From Tremella fuciformis (lineage: Eukaryota; Basidiomycota; Tremellomycetes; Tremellales; Tremellaceae), in NCBI GenBank assembly GCA_032768795.1, contig CP136490.1, forward strand, positions 4,464,001 through 4,528,000: 64,000 nt of DNA. Direction: 5' to 3'. The notes below the pieces were generated by a model, which saw only the letters and a program-made list of their open reading frames with translations, was not told the DNA's origin and ran no database searches. A program made the translations under genes and the position numbers. The stretch's first letter is position 1, and the number at the start of each line of letters is the position of its first letter. This document shows, one piece after another, positions 44,760 to 57,475 of this stretch.

Positions 44760-45923
44760 TCACCATGCGCCGTCTCTCAAAGTCCCGCTTCTTTCCCTGA
44801 AGCTACTGGAACTCCAAGTGTCTGGGCGAGCGTCATAGGCTCGTCTGCTGCGGTCGTGAGCTGCTCGCTGACTGTGAATGGAGTAGATAGACGGTCTTCT
44901 TTCTTTTCGCTGGCTCGCCGCCTTGCGCGCGGCTTCGCGGGCTTCATAATCCTCCTTCTGAGAGAACAGCGTCGCGATGTCCTCCGCCGTAGGCAAGCGG
45001 GACTCGATGAGCAATCCTGTGCTCTCATCCCTGAAGTCGCTAAGGTTCGTACCTTCTGTGTTCTCGTCACACTTGCGCAGTCTCACCAACGACCACGCAG
45101 TCGCCTTCGGAGGTGAGGCTCCCAAGGTCTCTGCCAGTGACTGCAGATGTTCGGTCTTGGACAAACGGACTCGCTTTGACTTTTTTGACTTTGACTTCTT
45201 TGTCAACTCGACGCCCACTGTGTCATCGCAAAGCTCTTCAGGAACTTGCATGGTCAGAAGTCCGTCGCGCTTGAGCATCAGGATCGGCCACGACCATCCA
45301 GTGTCACCCTGTTCCATTTCCACCCTCATCTGCGGCATATACTGACCTTCTGCCTCGATCGCATGCGTCGACATGAACCTCGAGTCGTTGGGCCAAAAAG
45401 TGAATTGCAGCCCCATCAGCGTCTCTTCGCCCCACGCCTTCTTGATTGACCTCCATATGTCTTCGGGCACACAAGCCTGGGGATCGACGCATGTCAGAAC
45501 TTCGAATTCTAGCGGTGATCCATCCAATAAGTCAGGTGAGGCAGAACGCGGCGCGTCGGGACTCGACGAACCGGGACTGAAGTCACTCAAAGAGATATTA
45601 TTGGCACGGCGCACAAGTGTCGATAACGATGATTTGGCTCGGGCAAGACTGCTCGATGTGGAGGACCTCGATAGTGCCGGCGAGGGGGCTTGTGATGACG
45701 ACGGCACCTCTTCGGGTGACGGCGGACCAGCCACTTTGACCCTCAGACGCGATGGAGTCGTATCGACAACAGCCCACTGGCCGAATGCAGTCGCGTCTGC
45801 TTGCATGCCCTCGATGGCCTGACGTGATCGCACTGTGACTGAACGAGACAGTAACTGAGATTGACGTTCATAGATGGCGGAGGCCTCTTCTCTCAGGGTA
45901 ACGGGGAAAATGGTGCTGCTCAT
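44760..45923 (-). CDS. orphan tandem family 3, member B
   Basis: Intronless, 387 residues from MSSTIFPVTL. It aligns along its whole length with member A: LLSRSVTVRSRQA, WAVVDTTPSRLRV, SSLARAKSSLSTLVRR, LLDGSPLEFEVLTCVDPQA with VPEDI, GDTGWSWPILMLKRDGLLTM with QVPEEL, RLSKTEHLQSLAE, LVRLRKCD, then HDRSRRAYD, SSSFRERSGTL and GAW. It has an extra Lys/Ser-rich insertion (TKKSKSKKSKRVR). The invariant C-terminal Trp and the tandem arrangement suggest a recent duplication under constraint at both ends. Function unknown. Confidence 0.83.
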   Translation of the reverse strand: MSSTIFPVTLREEASAIYERQSQLLSRSVTVRSRQAIEGMQADATAFGQWAVVDTTPSRLRVKVAGPPSPEEVPSSSQAPSPALSRSSTSSSLARAKSSLSTLVRRANNISLSDFSPGSSSPDAPRSASPDLLDGSPLEFEVLTCVDPQACVPEDIWRSIKKAWGEETLMGLQFTFWPNDSRFMSTHAIEAEGQYMPQMRVEMEQGDTGWSWPILMLKRDGLLTMQVPEELCDDTVGVELTKKSKSKKSKRVRLSKTEHLQSLAETLGASPPKATAWSLVRLRKCDENTEGTNLSDFRDESTGLLIESRLPTAEDIATLFSQKEDYEAREAARKAASQRKERRPSIYSIHSQRAAHDRSRRAYDARPDTWSSSSFRERSGTLRDGAW

Positions 45924-46913
45924 TATGCTGAACGCTGGGCGCTGGGCGCGTTGGCGATGAGTGGTATGGAACGGGAAATTATTAACAGCAGTTGCCGCGC
46001 CGAGGACCTATTTTATCTGGCGGTCTCTATCCGCACGGGTTTCTCAAGGCAACATTAGTGACAAAGGACTCGGCAGAACCCCCGCATTTTCGTCAAGTCG
46101 GAGTGGCGGACTAGGCAACGGCGTGAGACCGCTCCCTAGCGGCGTCCTCGCCATCGGGCCGAAATTTCCCTCTGTTCGCATGGTCTCAAGCTCGCACAAG
46201 CCATTGACCTTGCATTCGTCTTCTTGCCAAGTCTTCGCTTGTGATCAACGCGCCTCTGTTCGACGAAAACGTTGGCTCGTCTTGATGTCTCGGCGAGTGG
46301 AACACGATCAGGAATTCAGACTTTGATCGTCATCTTACACATTGACTGCGGAAGCCTGGACTATAACATCGTCGCCCGGCAAATAATTAGTCCCCATTGC
46401 GGAAAGCGATGGGAATAGATTTTTCAGTCATCAGGTGGAGTATCAGTCCGTCACGAGATGCCCAGCTGCTTTCGGAGAAGCGGAGAAGATATGCTGTCGG
46501 GCGGGACTTGAGAGCGCTGCAGATCGAGGAGCGCCATGCGAATCCGAAGATGAGAATGGAAGGCCACAGTCAACAGGTGCGAACGAGTTCGCTGTCCCCT
46601 GCATTTTGAGGCCTATCTCGGATGGGCACCCAAGGGACGCCCAGTACAGCGGAAAATTGTAGCCAAGAACCCTTGGCTTGGCATTCAAATGTCCAGGGTC
46701 GCTGAGACGCAGCCAGGCAGGACTGTGACGGTGTTTCGAGCTCAATAGTGACTAGGGAGCCACTGTGGATCCCATTGAGATCTCCCGGAATTCTCACGAG
46801 TCTCCCTTCACAACGTATGGCTCGATTTGCCTATGTCGAACAATGGACCACCAGAAAGCTCGCCAGTGAAGTATGGATCCCTAATTATCAGCTCGAGTCC
46901 GGGATCGCAGCCT
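45924..46913. other. intergenic, about 990 bp
   Basis: Promoter of family 3 member B and the 3' end of CHK1. A minus-strand frame at 46570-46797 (SGSLVTIELETPSQSC) looks partly protein-like but has no start or splice context that I could support. Confidence 0.4.
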
Positions 46914-48651
<1,738 letters not shown>

Positions 48652-48975
48652 CTCGCTGCCCAGATCCTCGTCTACTCGGCAAGACTTGATTTCTGTAATA
48701 TAAGTTGATCCGAGGCGCGTCACAAAGTCACTCGCGGTTGACGATACTCTCCCACGGTTCTGCTGAACTCGGAGAAGCTCCCAATCTCCGTTATTCGGAT
48801 TTCCCTTTCCAGGCACGATCCGGTGGCGACAGCTGTCCATTGTCCTAGGCCCCGCATTCCCAATTGACGATGGCGCAATTCATGAAAAGTCGAACTGGAA
48901 TCGCAGGATGATCCCCCAATCAATGCTTGTTTCCTGTCTCGTCTCCCTCTCTCTTTTGTAGACCTCATAGACAAC
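48652..48975. promoter_or_regulatory. divergent promoter, CHK1 / MET10
   Basis: 324 bp between divergent starts. Nothing else seen. Confidence 0.45.
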
Positions 48976-51900
48976 ATGGCTCCCGTCGCCATCACCACTT
49001 CCCTCACCTCTCCTCCGGGAGCTCCCACCAAAAAGTCGGGAATCGCATCCATCAACAAGGACGCTGGACTCAACATGGACTCTGACGGCGCATCTACACC
49101 TTATTCGGCGACCTCGACCGCCGTGTCAGAATACGGCAGCGACGCGCCCAAGCTCGCCTCCTCGCCGTTGAAGGCCGAGATTCTCGAAGCTGCTCTTCCT
49201 GCGTTGCCCACATTGGGCGGTCGCTCCTCGTTTGAGGCGCTTCTCGAAAATTCAAAGCCTCACGTGCAGAGCAAAGCCGGCGAGACGGTATACGGGTCGG
49301 CCACCGAGGTGCTCGAGGCATTTGCGGTGCAGCAATCCTCTAGTGTGTGGGTCTACGACGACGCATCTCAAGTGGGCTTCGGGTCAAGAGCTCTTGGCTT
49401 CGGCAACAGCAAAGTCCACCCCGTGCAGACCAGGGAAGGTGCCGGTCTCGAGCTTGCTGGGTTTGCCGCCAAGACGGCAGGCAAGACCAGCGTATTCGCC
49501 ACCACCAACAGCTTGTCCTTCCTCCTACCCAATCTCGCTCGACTATCAGGTGAGGTTGTCATCAACCTTGGCACCACCGTCACCGATGCCGATTTGGCAT
49601 TCGCGGATGCGCTAGCACTGCCCGGAACCCTCAAAGCCCTTGCATCCCTCCCAGACGGTTGGGATGTCATCTTCTCCGGCACCGGCGCCGATGTCGTCGC
49701 CAACGCCTCTCGCATCTATGGCAGTGATGCTCGCAAAACTGTTCACGTGGTCGAGTCCACCTTCTCGGGCCGAGAGACAACGTCTTACTCCTTCCCTGCC
49801 CCATCGACAGCGAGCGCGGCGGACTTCAGTCTGATCAACCGCGAGGCACAGGAGATTCTGATAGCCCCTGCTTCCCACCTCACCACGGCTCTGGCGCGTT
49901 CGCTGCCATCGTCGACCGGCCTCCTTGTCCTGAACACACTTTATCCTGCACCCGAGGAGCTTCACTCGATGCTGGCAGGCGAGACCAAGAAGAGTGTGTC
50001 GTTCATTGGCGCCTCGAAAGGCGACGCCGAAGCCTTGAAGGCAGTCGTCCTCTCCTCGCTGTACGCTGCCTCTGGCTCAAGCAAGGCTGTCCTTCCCGCC
50101 GTCAAGGTCGCCATTGCTACGTCCGTGTCCGACTTGGTGTCTGTCTCTTCCGAGGTCGAAGAGGCTAAAATCATCTCCTTCTTCACTCCTCCCCTTTGCC
50201 CTTTGCCACAACTCTCGGCACACCTTTTCCTCGCTTCCCCTTCCTTGCATACCCGCCTGGCTCAGTACGGTAGCTCAGCGGGTCGTGGCGTCAAATCGGT
50301 TCTCTCGTTGGCACCCGCTGGCTCCAACGCTCGGCCATTGGCTGTTGATCAGAAGAGCCAGGTCGTTTGGGTGTCCGATCCCAACATCATCAAGAACACG
50401 GAGGTCTTGGACAACATTTCCGAGGGAGGCATACTCGTTCTCGAACTACCTTGGCTGCCAAATGAGATCCCTGTCAAGCTCTCTCGACCTGATCTCATCA
50501 AGATCAAAGAGAAGAACATCCGGGTCTTCCTCTTGGATCTCGAGTCGTCGCATCCGCTCAACCAGATGCGCGAACAGGTCGCCTTCCTTTTGTTGTACAC
50601 CGGGAAACAAGCTCTGCCGAGGAGCGTGTGGAAGGTCCTGGACGCCTTCTACTCTGGCCAGTTGGACCGCGACTCCGTTGAAGCTGCTCAGGCGGGTTTG
50701 GAGGAAATCAGTACCGCCAATTGGGTTGTGCCTGATCTGGAAGAGGGCAAGACCGACAAATTCAAGTTCAAATGGGAGTGGGACGCCGTCCCTGGCGCCG
50801 CGGGAGTGGTCGACTTCCTCGAGGATGAGCGCCCTCAGACCGGCTCCTGGGATGTGGCAGCCCGCCATCTTCTATTCAGAGAGGCCTTCGCCGTACCCGA
50901 CGCGCCAAAGGTCGCCGCTGCCGATACGCCTTCGGATGCGGCTCTGCCAGGTGGCAGTTTGTCGGCGCTGCGCCCCTCGATGTCAGACGAGACCTTCATC
51001 GTCAAAGTCGCTGAGAACCGCCGACTCACTCCGGCCACCTATGACCGCAACGTCTTCCACCTCGAGCTCGACACGGGCGGTACAGGTCTTACGTACGAGA
51101 TTGGCGAGGCGATCGGTATCCACGGTTGGAACGATACTGCCGAGGTCTTGGACTTCTGCGAGTGGTACGGGCTCGAACCGGACGCGGTCGTCTCATTCCC
51201 TTGCCCGTACAAGGTCGGCACGACCGAGAGCCGCACTGTCTTCCAGCTCTTGCAGCAGAACATCGATCTCTTCGGCCGACCGGGCAAGGCGTTCTACGCT
51301 GCTCTCGCCAAGCTTGCTACGAGCAAGGCGGATGCCATGACCCTCAAGTTCATCTCGGTTCCCGAGGGTGCTGAGCTATTCAAGCGTATGGCCGAGAATG
51401 AGACTGTCACCTTCGCCGATGTACTCCAGCGATTCAAGACCGCTCGTCCTGGTATCGAGGAGCTCGTTGGTCTCATTCCTGAGATCAAGCCCCGACACTA
51501 CTCGATTGCTAGCAGTAACAAGGCTGTTGGGGACAAGGTTGAGCTTCTCATTGTGACTGTGGACTGGATCAACTCCAAGGGTGAGTGTCACTTAGTCTCA
51601 TGCCCATTGTACGCTGATGTCCAGGCTCTCCTCGATTCGGTCAATGCACACGATACCTGGCCGATCTCAAGCCTGGCGCGCAAGTCACTGTGTCCATTAA
51701 ACCTTCCGTCATGAAATTGCCTCCTTCCGACCTTCAGCCCATCATCATGTCCGGTCTCGGTACCGGTGCTGCCCCATTCCGAGCCTTCATGCAGCACCGC
51801 GCATGGCAGCGCTCGCAAGGACTTGAGGTCGGGCCCCTTATCTACTACTTTGGTTCTCGATACCGCTCCCAGGAATACCTGTACGGAGAGGAGATCGAGG

Positions 51901-52199
51901 CATACATTGCGTCTGGGATCATCTCGCACGCCGGACTGGCGTTCTCGCGTGACGGCAAGGACAAGGTCTACATCCAGCACAAGATGAAGCAGGACAAGAA
52001 GATGCTCGCCAAGCTTCTTCAAGGAGAGGGCGACCATGCTGCGTACTTCTACCTGTGTGGACCGACGTGGCCCGTACCCGATGTGTACGAGGCGCTTGTC
52101 AGCTCGCTGACCGAGGAAGGGGAGATGGACCGCAAGCGGGCGGAGGAGTACATCGAAGAGCTGAAGGAGGAGGAGCGATACGTGTTGGAGGTGTACTAG
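48976..52199 (+). CDS. MET10: sulfite reductase (NADPH) flavoprotein component (Met10)
   Basis: Passes electrons from NADPH through FAD to the sulfite reductase beta subunit in sulfate assimilation. Two exons (48976-51580, 51625-52199; 44-nt intron with GTGAGT donor) give 1,059 residues, close to yeast Met10. The N-terminal two thirds is pyruvate-oxidoreductase-like (TPP-fold), for example ALGFGNSKVHPVQTREGAG and WVSDPNIIKNTEVLDNISEG, without a flavodoxin FMN domain. The FAD domain starts near TFIVKVAENRRLTPATYDRN, contains EIKPRHYSIASSN (FAD-binding RxYS) and continues into the NADPH domain with GLGTGAAPFRAFMQHRAW, IYYFGSRYRSQEYLYGEE and YLCGPTWPVPDVYEAL. The intron lies within the FAD domain just after WINSKG. 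Confidence 0.95.
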
Positions 52200-52558
52200 A
52201 TGTGCATAGAGGACGTCCAGTGGGGTCTGACTTGTGTATGCATCTGTCTTTAGTCGTGTGGCCCATGCTGTGCTGGCAGCATGTGAAGTAATTGATTTTT
52301 GCCACCCCCGGTCGAAAAGACGACGCGTTTCCACGATTGCTCCACGTCACTGGCCGAGTCCGTGTTCACAAAGGTCGCAACTACAACTCAACTTGTACAT
52401 GACATATATACACAAGAATCGGGTACTCTCGGCAACTGCTGGAGCATGGAGAGAGCATCCTTCTTCTAGAGCGTAGACATCGCTGCTGCATTGACCACCA
52501 GTCCCAGCGGTCAGCGACATCCTCATCCGGACTTTTGCAACCGGCTTTGTCATCGACC
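52200..52558. other. intergenic, 359 bp
   Basis: MET10 terminator and ERO1 promoter region; nothing coding seen. Confidence 0.45.
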
Positions 52559-54498
52559 ATGGTTATGCTTCTTTCTGCCCTATCAGTTCTACTGGGCACC
52601 ATCGCGGCCCAGGCGATCCTCAACCCCACCGGATTGGACAGCAAAGCGGCCAGGAATGTGCTCGAGGGCAAAGCCGAGGGATACTGCTCGGTACGTCACC
52701 CCCTCATTCCCTCTCATCGCTCTTTTCGCTCTGCACGCATGGGAGCTTACTCACTCAGCCGTCCGGACCCATAGAATCGACTCATTGCGCCTACGAGACC
52801 GTAGAGAGCCTGAATCATGATCTATTCCCAGCAATACACAGCCTCGTCAACTATCCTTTCTTCCGACATTACAAGGTTGACCTCTACCGCGAGTGCCCCT
52901 TCTGGTACGAGAACGCCTTTTGCATGAACCGAGATTGCGGCGTCGAAGAGGCGGACGAGCGGGATATACCGGAGAAGTGGCGTGCCAAGGCGCTTGGACG
53001 CGTGAGAATGTCGGACGACGAGGACGATGAGGACGGTGTCTCTGGGTGCTACTTCCGCGAGCAGGACTTCTGCTATATCGAGGACGATGCTACAGACAGT
53101 GCGTACAGCTGTCCCTTGATCGCCCGAACGAGCTGAACACCGCAGGTGGCCAGTATGTCGACCTTGCCCTCAATCCGGAGCGGTTCACAGGTTATGCGGG
53201 CGATTCTGCTCAGCAGGTCTGGCGAGCGATATACGAGGAGAACTGCTTCGGCCTGTCAGAAGCCTCGCTCGAGCTTTCTTCTGCGAGCGGCGCCAAGAAA
53301 GCGTCGCTTGCCTCGGCTGTAGTTGGCGCCGCGTCTTCTCTTCCTTCGACAGGCCCGGCAGGCGGATGGGGCTTTTCCAAACTGTCCGAAGGGTGGGGCA
53401 CAGAGATGGTCAAGTCGCCTGGCTCGAACGAGGGGACTTGCGAGGAGAAGAAGGTGTATTACCGCGTCATTTCGGGTCTGCACGCCAGCATATCGATCCA
53501 TATCTGCCAAGAATACCTCGACCAGACTACCGGAGAATGGGCACCGAATCTGCAATGCTTCATCTCCCGCTTGGCGTCTCACCCGGAACGACTCTCGAAT
53601 GTGTACTTCAACGCTGTGCTCTTGTTGAGGGCAGTGGCACGAGCTGCGCCATACCTCAAAGCTTACGACATCGGTACTGCACCGATAGGCCGTCTCGATG
53701 CAGCTGGGCTTGCTAAGCGGGACGAGGATCGACGAGCCAAGGAGACACTTTCTCAGGTGCTCAAGCTCGCTGGCTCGGAAGGCGTCGCACATGGCTTCGA
53801 CGAGGGCGACTTCTTCGCTGGGGAAGATGCGGTCGTGAGTGGTGATGTATGTTGCCTGAAATTTACTGATATACAGATCCTGAAAGAGCAATTCAAGACC
53901 CATTTCCGAAATGTCTCTCGGATCATGGACTGTGTTGGATGCGACAAGTGCCGTCTGTGGGGAAAATTGCAGGTCTCCGGTCTCGGGACAGCCTTGAAGA
54001 TCCTGTTCGAGCTTGACGAAAAAGCCCTGGAGTCAGTTAATGCATTTGGGAAGGATCCATTTCTGACGTTATAGCCCAAAAATCAACCCAGATCTCCTAC
54101 AACGATCAGAAGTCGTCGCTCTGTTCAACACCTTACACCGTATCTCCGAATCCCTTGCAGCGGTCGAACAGTTCCGTCAAATATATGCCGAAACACAGCG
54201 AGAACGCCCATTGCCCCCGGCAACCGCGATCGATTCCCTGCCCACCTCACCGAGAAGAGACGGTTCGCGACGGCGACCGTCGTCCTCCAATGACGATTCG
54301 GGTTATGCCCTATCCGTCTCTACCATACTCGGTGTGCTCGTCTCCGTAATCGAATGGTTCAGACGGAGTTGTCAGGGCTGCCTGGAGGTATGTTGGCAGC
54401 AGTTGGAGAAAAGCCCGCTTCGCGATGCTTTGGACGTAATCAAGGCATGGGTACGGAGTCTGGGGCAAGGCTCATGGGCGGGACGCATCGAGCTGTGA
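52559..54498 (+). CDS. ERO1: ER oxidoreductin Ero1
   Basis: FAD enzyme of the ER lumen that reoxidises protein disulfide isomerase. Five exons (52559-52690, 52759-53098, 53146-53834, 53877-54031, 54075-54498) give 579 residues. An N-terminal signal peptide (MLLSALSVLLGTIAAQA) is followed by the shuttle-Cys region YRECPFWYENAFCMNRDCG. The FAD-binding part has YVDLALNPERFTGYAG, VWRAIYEENCFG, YYRVISGLHASISIHI and FNAVLLLRAVARAAPYL. The active-site CxxCxxC is CVGCDKC followed by RLWGKLQ and GLGTALKILF. The C-terminal tail has a hydrophobic stretch (VSTILGVLVSVIEWF) that may help membrane association, as in yeast Ero1. Intron 3 (53835-53876, 42 nt) is open in frame, so retention would only add 14 residues. 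Confidence 0.94.
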
Positions 54499-54613
54499 GC
54501 ATGGACATCCGAACACTTCACCAACATTGTTGCGATATATACAGCATGCATTCGATGACATACGGAAACTGAATGGTAATAATCAAAATTAACTGCAACA
54601 AATGAGGTGGTTG

Positions 54614-54985
54614 CTAGACTGTGATCGTGAGCTCTCCTACCTGAGCAATGAGGACGGAGGCGTGAATTGACAGTGTTGTGCAATCCGGTTGGTTGAGTTT
54701 GAGATCACGCCGATCCAACTTGAGTAGAGCTGAATACAGAATCGAGTCGGCAGGCCTTTGCATTTCGACTTCAAATTCATTGCGTTTCACATCGTCCGTC
54801 GTGACAGTGTGCTCGAGAGGGTCGAGATCAGGATTCGTGTACAAGGTGTCATAGTCGCTTGGCCGGATTTGTACATCGGCCTTCGCCAGTACCTGAGTGT
54901 TTCCCACCTGGGAGACAAAGGGCACGTCTCTGAAAACCACGACAGATGAGAAACCTTTGAGCGCCCCAGCCCGTAGGATTGGTCA
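54614..54985 (-). CDS. possible orphan coding fragments (unresolved)
   Basis: Two adjacent minus-strand stretches look protein-like. One ends at 54983 (within 54983-55111: LPEEAQWTTRDPEAVTFLSN). The other runs 54614-54927 after a TTTTCAG acceptor-like site (DVPFVSQVGNTQVLAKADVQ, then LKLNQPDCTTLSIHA). I could not join them in frame, and neither has a clear ATG. They may be exons of an unrecognised gene with unusual splicing, or remains of a decayed one. No family was recognised. Confidence 0.3.
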
Positions 54986-55638
54986 GGCCTGTGTGATTTT
55001 GCGCACGTAATCGATGGCCGATTCAGGAAGATTCGAGAGGAATGTAACGGCTTCGGGATCTCTCGTCGTCCATTGGGCCTCCTCGGGCAATTTTTCCCAA
55101 GACGGAGATGGCATCTATTGTATCATTCGCAGGATCCTCGCCTGGCTCGATGTCGACTACGTCTCTGGACTCAGACTCCATATTCTGTGACCGGAGGAAT
55201 GAGAAGAGATTCTAGATGGCTAACTGTGTAGGAGGACAGAATAGCTTCTCAAGGTGGGGAGGCGTTGTTCCATCGTCCAACACACTCTTGGGGACAAGGG
55301 GTTTGTCCTGCGGCGGGACTTTGTTGGTGGGGCTCTGGACCAGAGGAAAACCGGCCGGGCAATTGAAACATTTTACGCAGCACCTCTGCGTACGTCCATG
55401 CGTAGGCATATGTACAGTACCATTCACCGATGACTCTTCTTTACTTCACCCTCGTGTAGGCGCAACAGCCACGAGAATCACTCTCTCGCGATGCATGAAG
55501 GCCAAGGACCGTCTTTTGCCACACCAGGTCGAGGACGAGTCTGATATCGTATAGGCCCGTTGCCTGAAATATAAATCACAAGAGCTGCAAAAATAGTTTT
55601 ATTGCGCGTATGAACAGTACAAAGAGCACAATGCTGAA

Positions 55639-56050
55639 TCAGACAGCTTGGATGAGTGTCCAGCAGCAATTGACAAAGACCTTTCGGAAAGCTCGTCCAG
55701 CCTCTGTGCGCTGCCCTGGCGTCTGCTCGTGACTGGATTCCTCAAAAGGCAAAAGTCCTCCGGAACGCTCATTTTGACCTGCCGCTAGTTTTGAGGACAC
55801 GAAGAGGCGCACGCTCACCACGACTGGTAGGACCCAGGCTTCTTCGAGGCGAATCTTGGGGTGCCTGATCGTCTCGAAAGTCGCGCTGAGCATATAGCCG
55901 TGATAAATGATCATCGCGACGCTATCCGAGCAGGTTGTAGCGAGGTGATCCAGTTCCGTGCGCATGCGCCTCAGTACGTCCGTCCAATCTTCTCGCTCAG
56001 TTTTACTCGATGTGTCTGTCTCCTGCATCGTCGGATCGACTTCCCACTCA
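55639..56050 (-). CDS. possible orphan coding segment beside poly-C tract
   Basis: About 135 residues of protein-like sequence: TEREDWTDVLRRMRTELDHL, MIIYHGYMLSATFETIRH, IRLEEAWVLPVVVSVRLFVS, ending LIQAV. Upstream the frame runs straight into the 39-nt C tract, which would read as poly-Gly, so the true 5' end is probably an intron boundary or lies across the tract. Unrecognised; it may belong with the coding segment at 56424-57014. Confidence 0.4.
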
Positions 56051-56055
56051 GCCGA

Positions 56056-56057
<2 letters not shown>

Positions 56058-56096
<39 letters not shown>
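56058..56096. repeat. poly-C homopolymer, 39 nt
   Basis: Uninterrupted run of 39 C on the plus strand, the longest homopolymer in the window, between two minus-strand orphan coding segments. The exact count may be an assembly estimate. Confidence 0.95.
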
Positions 56097-56097
<1 letters not shown>

Positions 56098-56423
56098 CTT
56101 CTTCCTTGTACGCACGGATCAGCTTGAGGATCATAAACTTTGGGCTACGAGACTCAGCTGTGAAGACCCCCTTCTTCTCACGTAGATCCTCCCGTACCTA
56201 TGTGTCAGGCTCTTTCAAGAATTCACGAGGCTCTCACGACTGTAGACACTCCCTGGGAGCCTCGGTGAAGTATATTGGCGGTCTGCATGGCGCGCTGCAG
56301 AGGAGACACTCTGCAAACCCGCGGTCTGGGCGCGCCAACATCGTACGCTTCGTCTAGAATCTGTCGGGTTTTCTCGACTTGATGCTCGCCTTCTTCCGTC
56401 CGACTTGCGTCTGGACCCTACCG

Positions 56424-57014
56424 TCAGCTTCCCGGCGTCTGGGGTTCAAGGGCTACGTACACCCATGTGATGGTGTCGTCATCGTGTATACTTCCCTTGG
56501 TCGCGATATAATCCGGCTTGCCGTATCTGCTAACCGCCTCATTGTGGTAGCCTTTCCCATGACGGACCAGCTCAAGGACCATATACTTCTCAAAGTCCCC
56601 AGAGGTACGGTCGGTCTCGTCCACCCGGCTGACTGTCAGATTATCAAAGAGTTGACTATGAGAGTCAACCAACTTCATGAGCTCGACCGAGGCCGTATCG
56701 GTCTCGGTCTTCAGGCCCAAAAACTTGGTCATCGGATTGTATTGCTTGGTGTCCTCCTTGTTCATAACCTCTGAGTGGCGGAAGAATCCAGTTACAGTGC
56801 TGTTTTCGTAATAGGGTGCGCGTGGAAGCACCTTGCCAGTGTGCGCATGTTCGGATGCAAGCCTTTCGGACTGCGACATCCCTGCGAAGAGCGGAAAGAA
56901 TGTGTGCGGGGATGTACTGTAGGTGGTGATGACCTTCAATCCGCTTGTCTCACAATGAGCTGCGTCTATAAGAGCTGATTGCAGGTATGGAGTTAAGGGA
57001 GACTGAAGAGGCAC
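56424..57014 (-). CDS. orphan coding segment
   Basis: About 190 residues, unrecognised. The open segment begins with GTG rather than ATG, next to a CTCTTCAG acceptor-like site, so it is probably a second exon, or starts at the internal Met of MSQSERLASEHAHTG. The sequence is protein-like throughout: YYENSTVTGFFRHSEVMNKE, KYMVLELVRHGKGYHNEAV, YGKPDYIATKG and a final ITWVYVALEPQ. No signal peptide, membrane helix or catalytic motif was recognised. Further exons may lie in 56100-56420. Confidence 0.5.
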   Translation of the reverse strand: MPLQSPLTPYLQSALIDAAHCETSGLKVITTYSTSPHTFFPLFAGMSQSERLASEHAHTGKVLPRAPYYENSTVTGFFRHSEVMNKEDTKQYNPMTKFLGLKTETDTASVELMKLVDSHSQLFDNLTVSRVDETDRTSGDFEKYMVLELVRHGKGYHNEAVSRYGKPDYIATKGSIHDDDTITWVYVALEPQTPGS

Positions 57015-57475
57015 CCATGTTGCAGGATGCTTCTGTCACTGAAAAAAGGAGCCAAAGTGAGCTTCTTGTTGCTTTGCAAACTTCACATAAAGGAGCAGCT
57101 TCTCGTCAGCGTGTAAAACGAGAAGTCGCTGAGGGTCTGGTCTTTGTGGTCCGGGTGGACGAGCATAACCTCCATCCAATCGATCCTCCTAGCAGGACAA
57201 GAGAGGAGGCCTTCAATCGCCCTCCGAGAGAAAGCCAATGGTCTGGGGGCCCTTGTTGGGCATCCTCGCAGAGTCGAGCTCCGTCTGTTCCCTACAGGAG
57301 TGTGCTGAACCTTGAAGAAGCTGTACCATAGCCCTCCCTGCTCGGAAATACCGACAGGCGAGTCACCCAGCGCATATCGAGGAGGGATTGCGAGCTGACC
57401 GTTTCCTTGGCCACCCCTTTCCCAGCAGGAGCTGCGACTCGTTTGACGAAATTACCGCGGTTTTGGATATATGGC

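Noticed and set aside
12973..45923. Idea that tandem families 1, 2 and 3 are one superfamily
   Set aside because: Motifs, lengths and motif order differ; only general beta-rich character is shared, which is not evidence of homology.
46443..46797. Minus-strand frames between CHK1 and the orphan pair
   Set aside because: Partly protein-like, but no start context, splice partner or similarity that could be supported.
49094..51374. Long alternative frames on both strands across MET10
   Set aside because: They overlap a fully conserved MET10 coding frame; codon bias of that frame keeps the others open.
53835..53876. Uninterrupted reading through ERO1 intron 3
   Set aside because: The 42 nt have good GTGAGT and CAG ends, and removal restores the family alignment; being open is due to its length being divisible by three.
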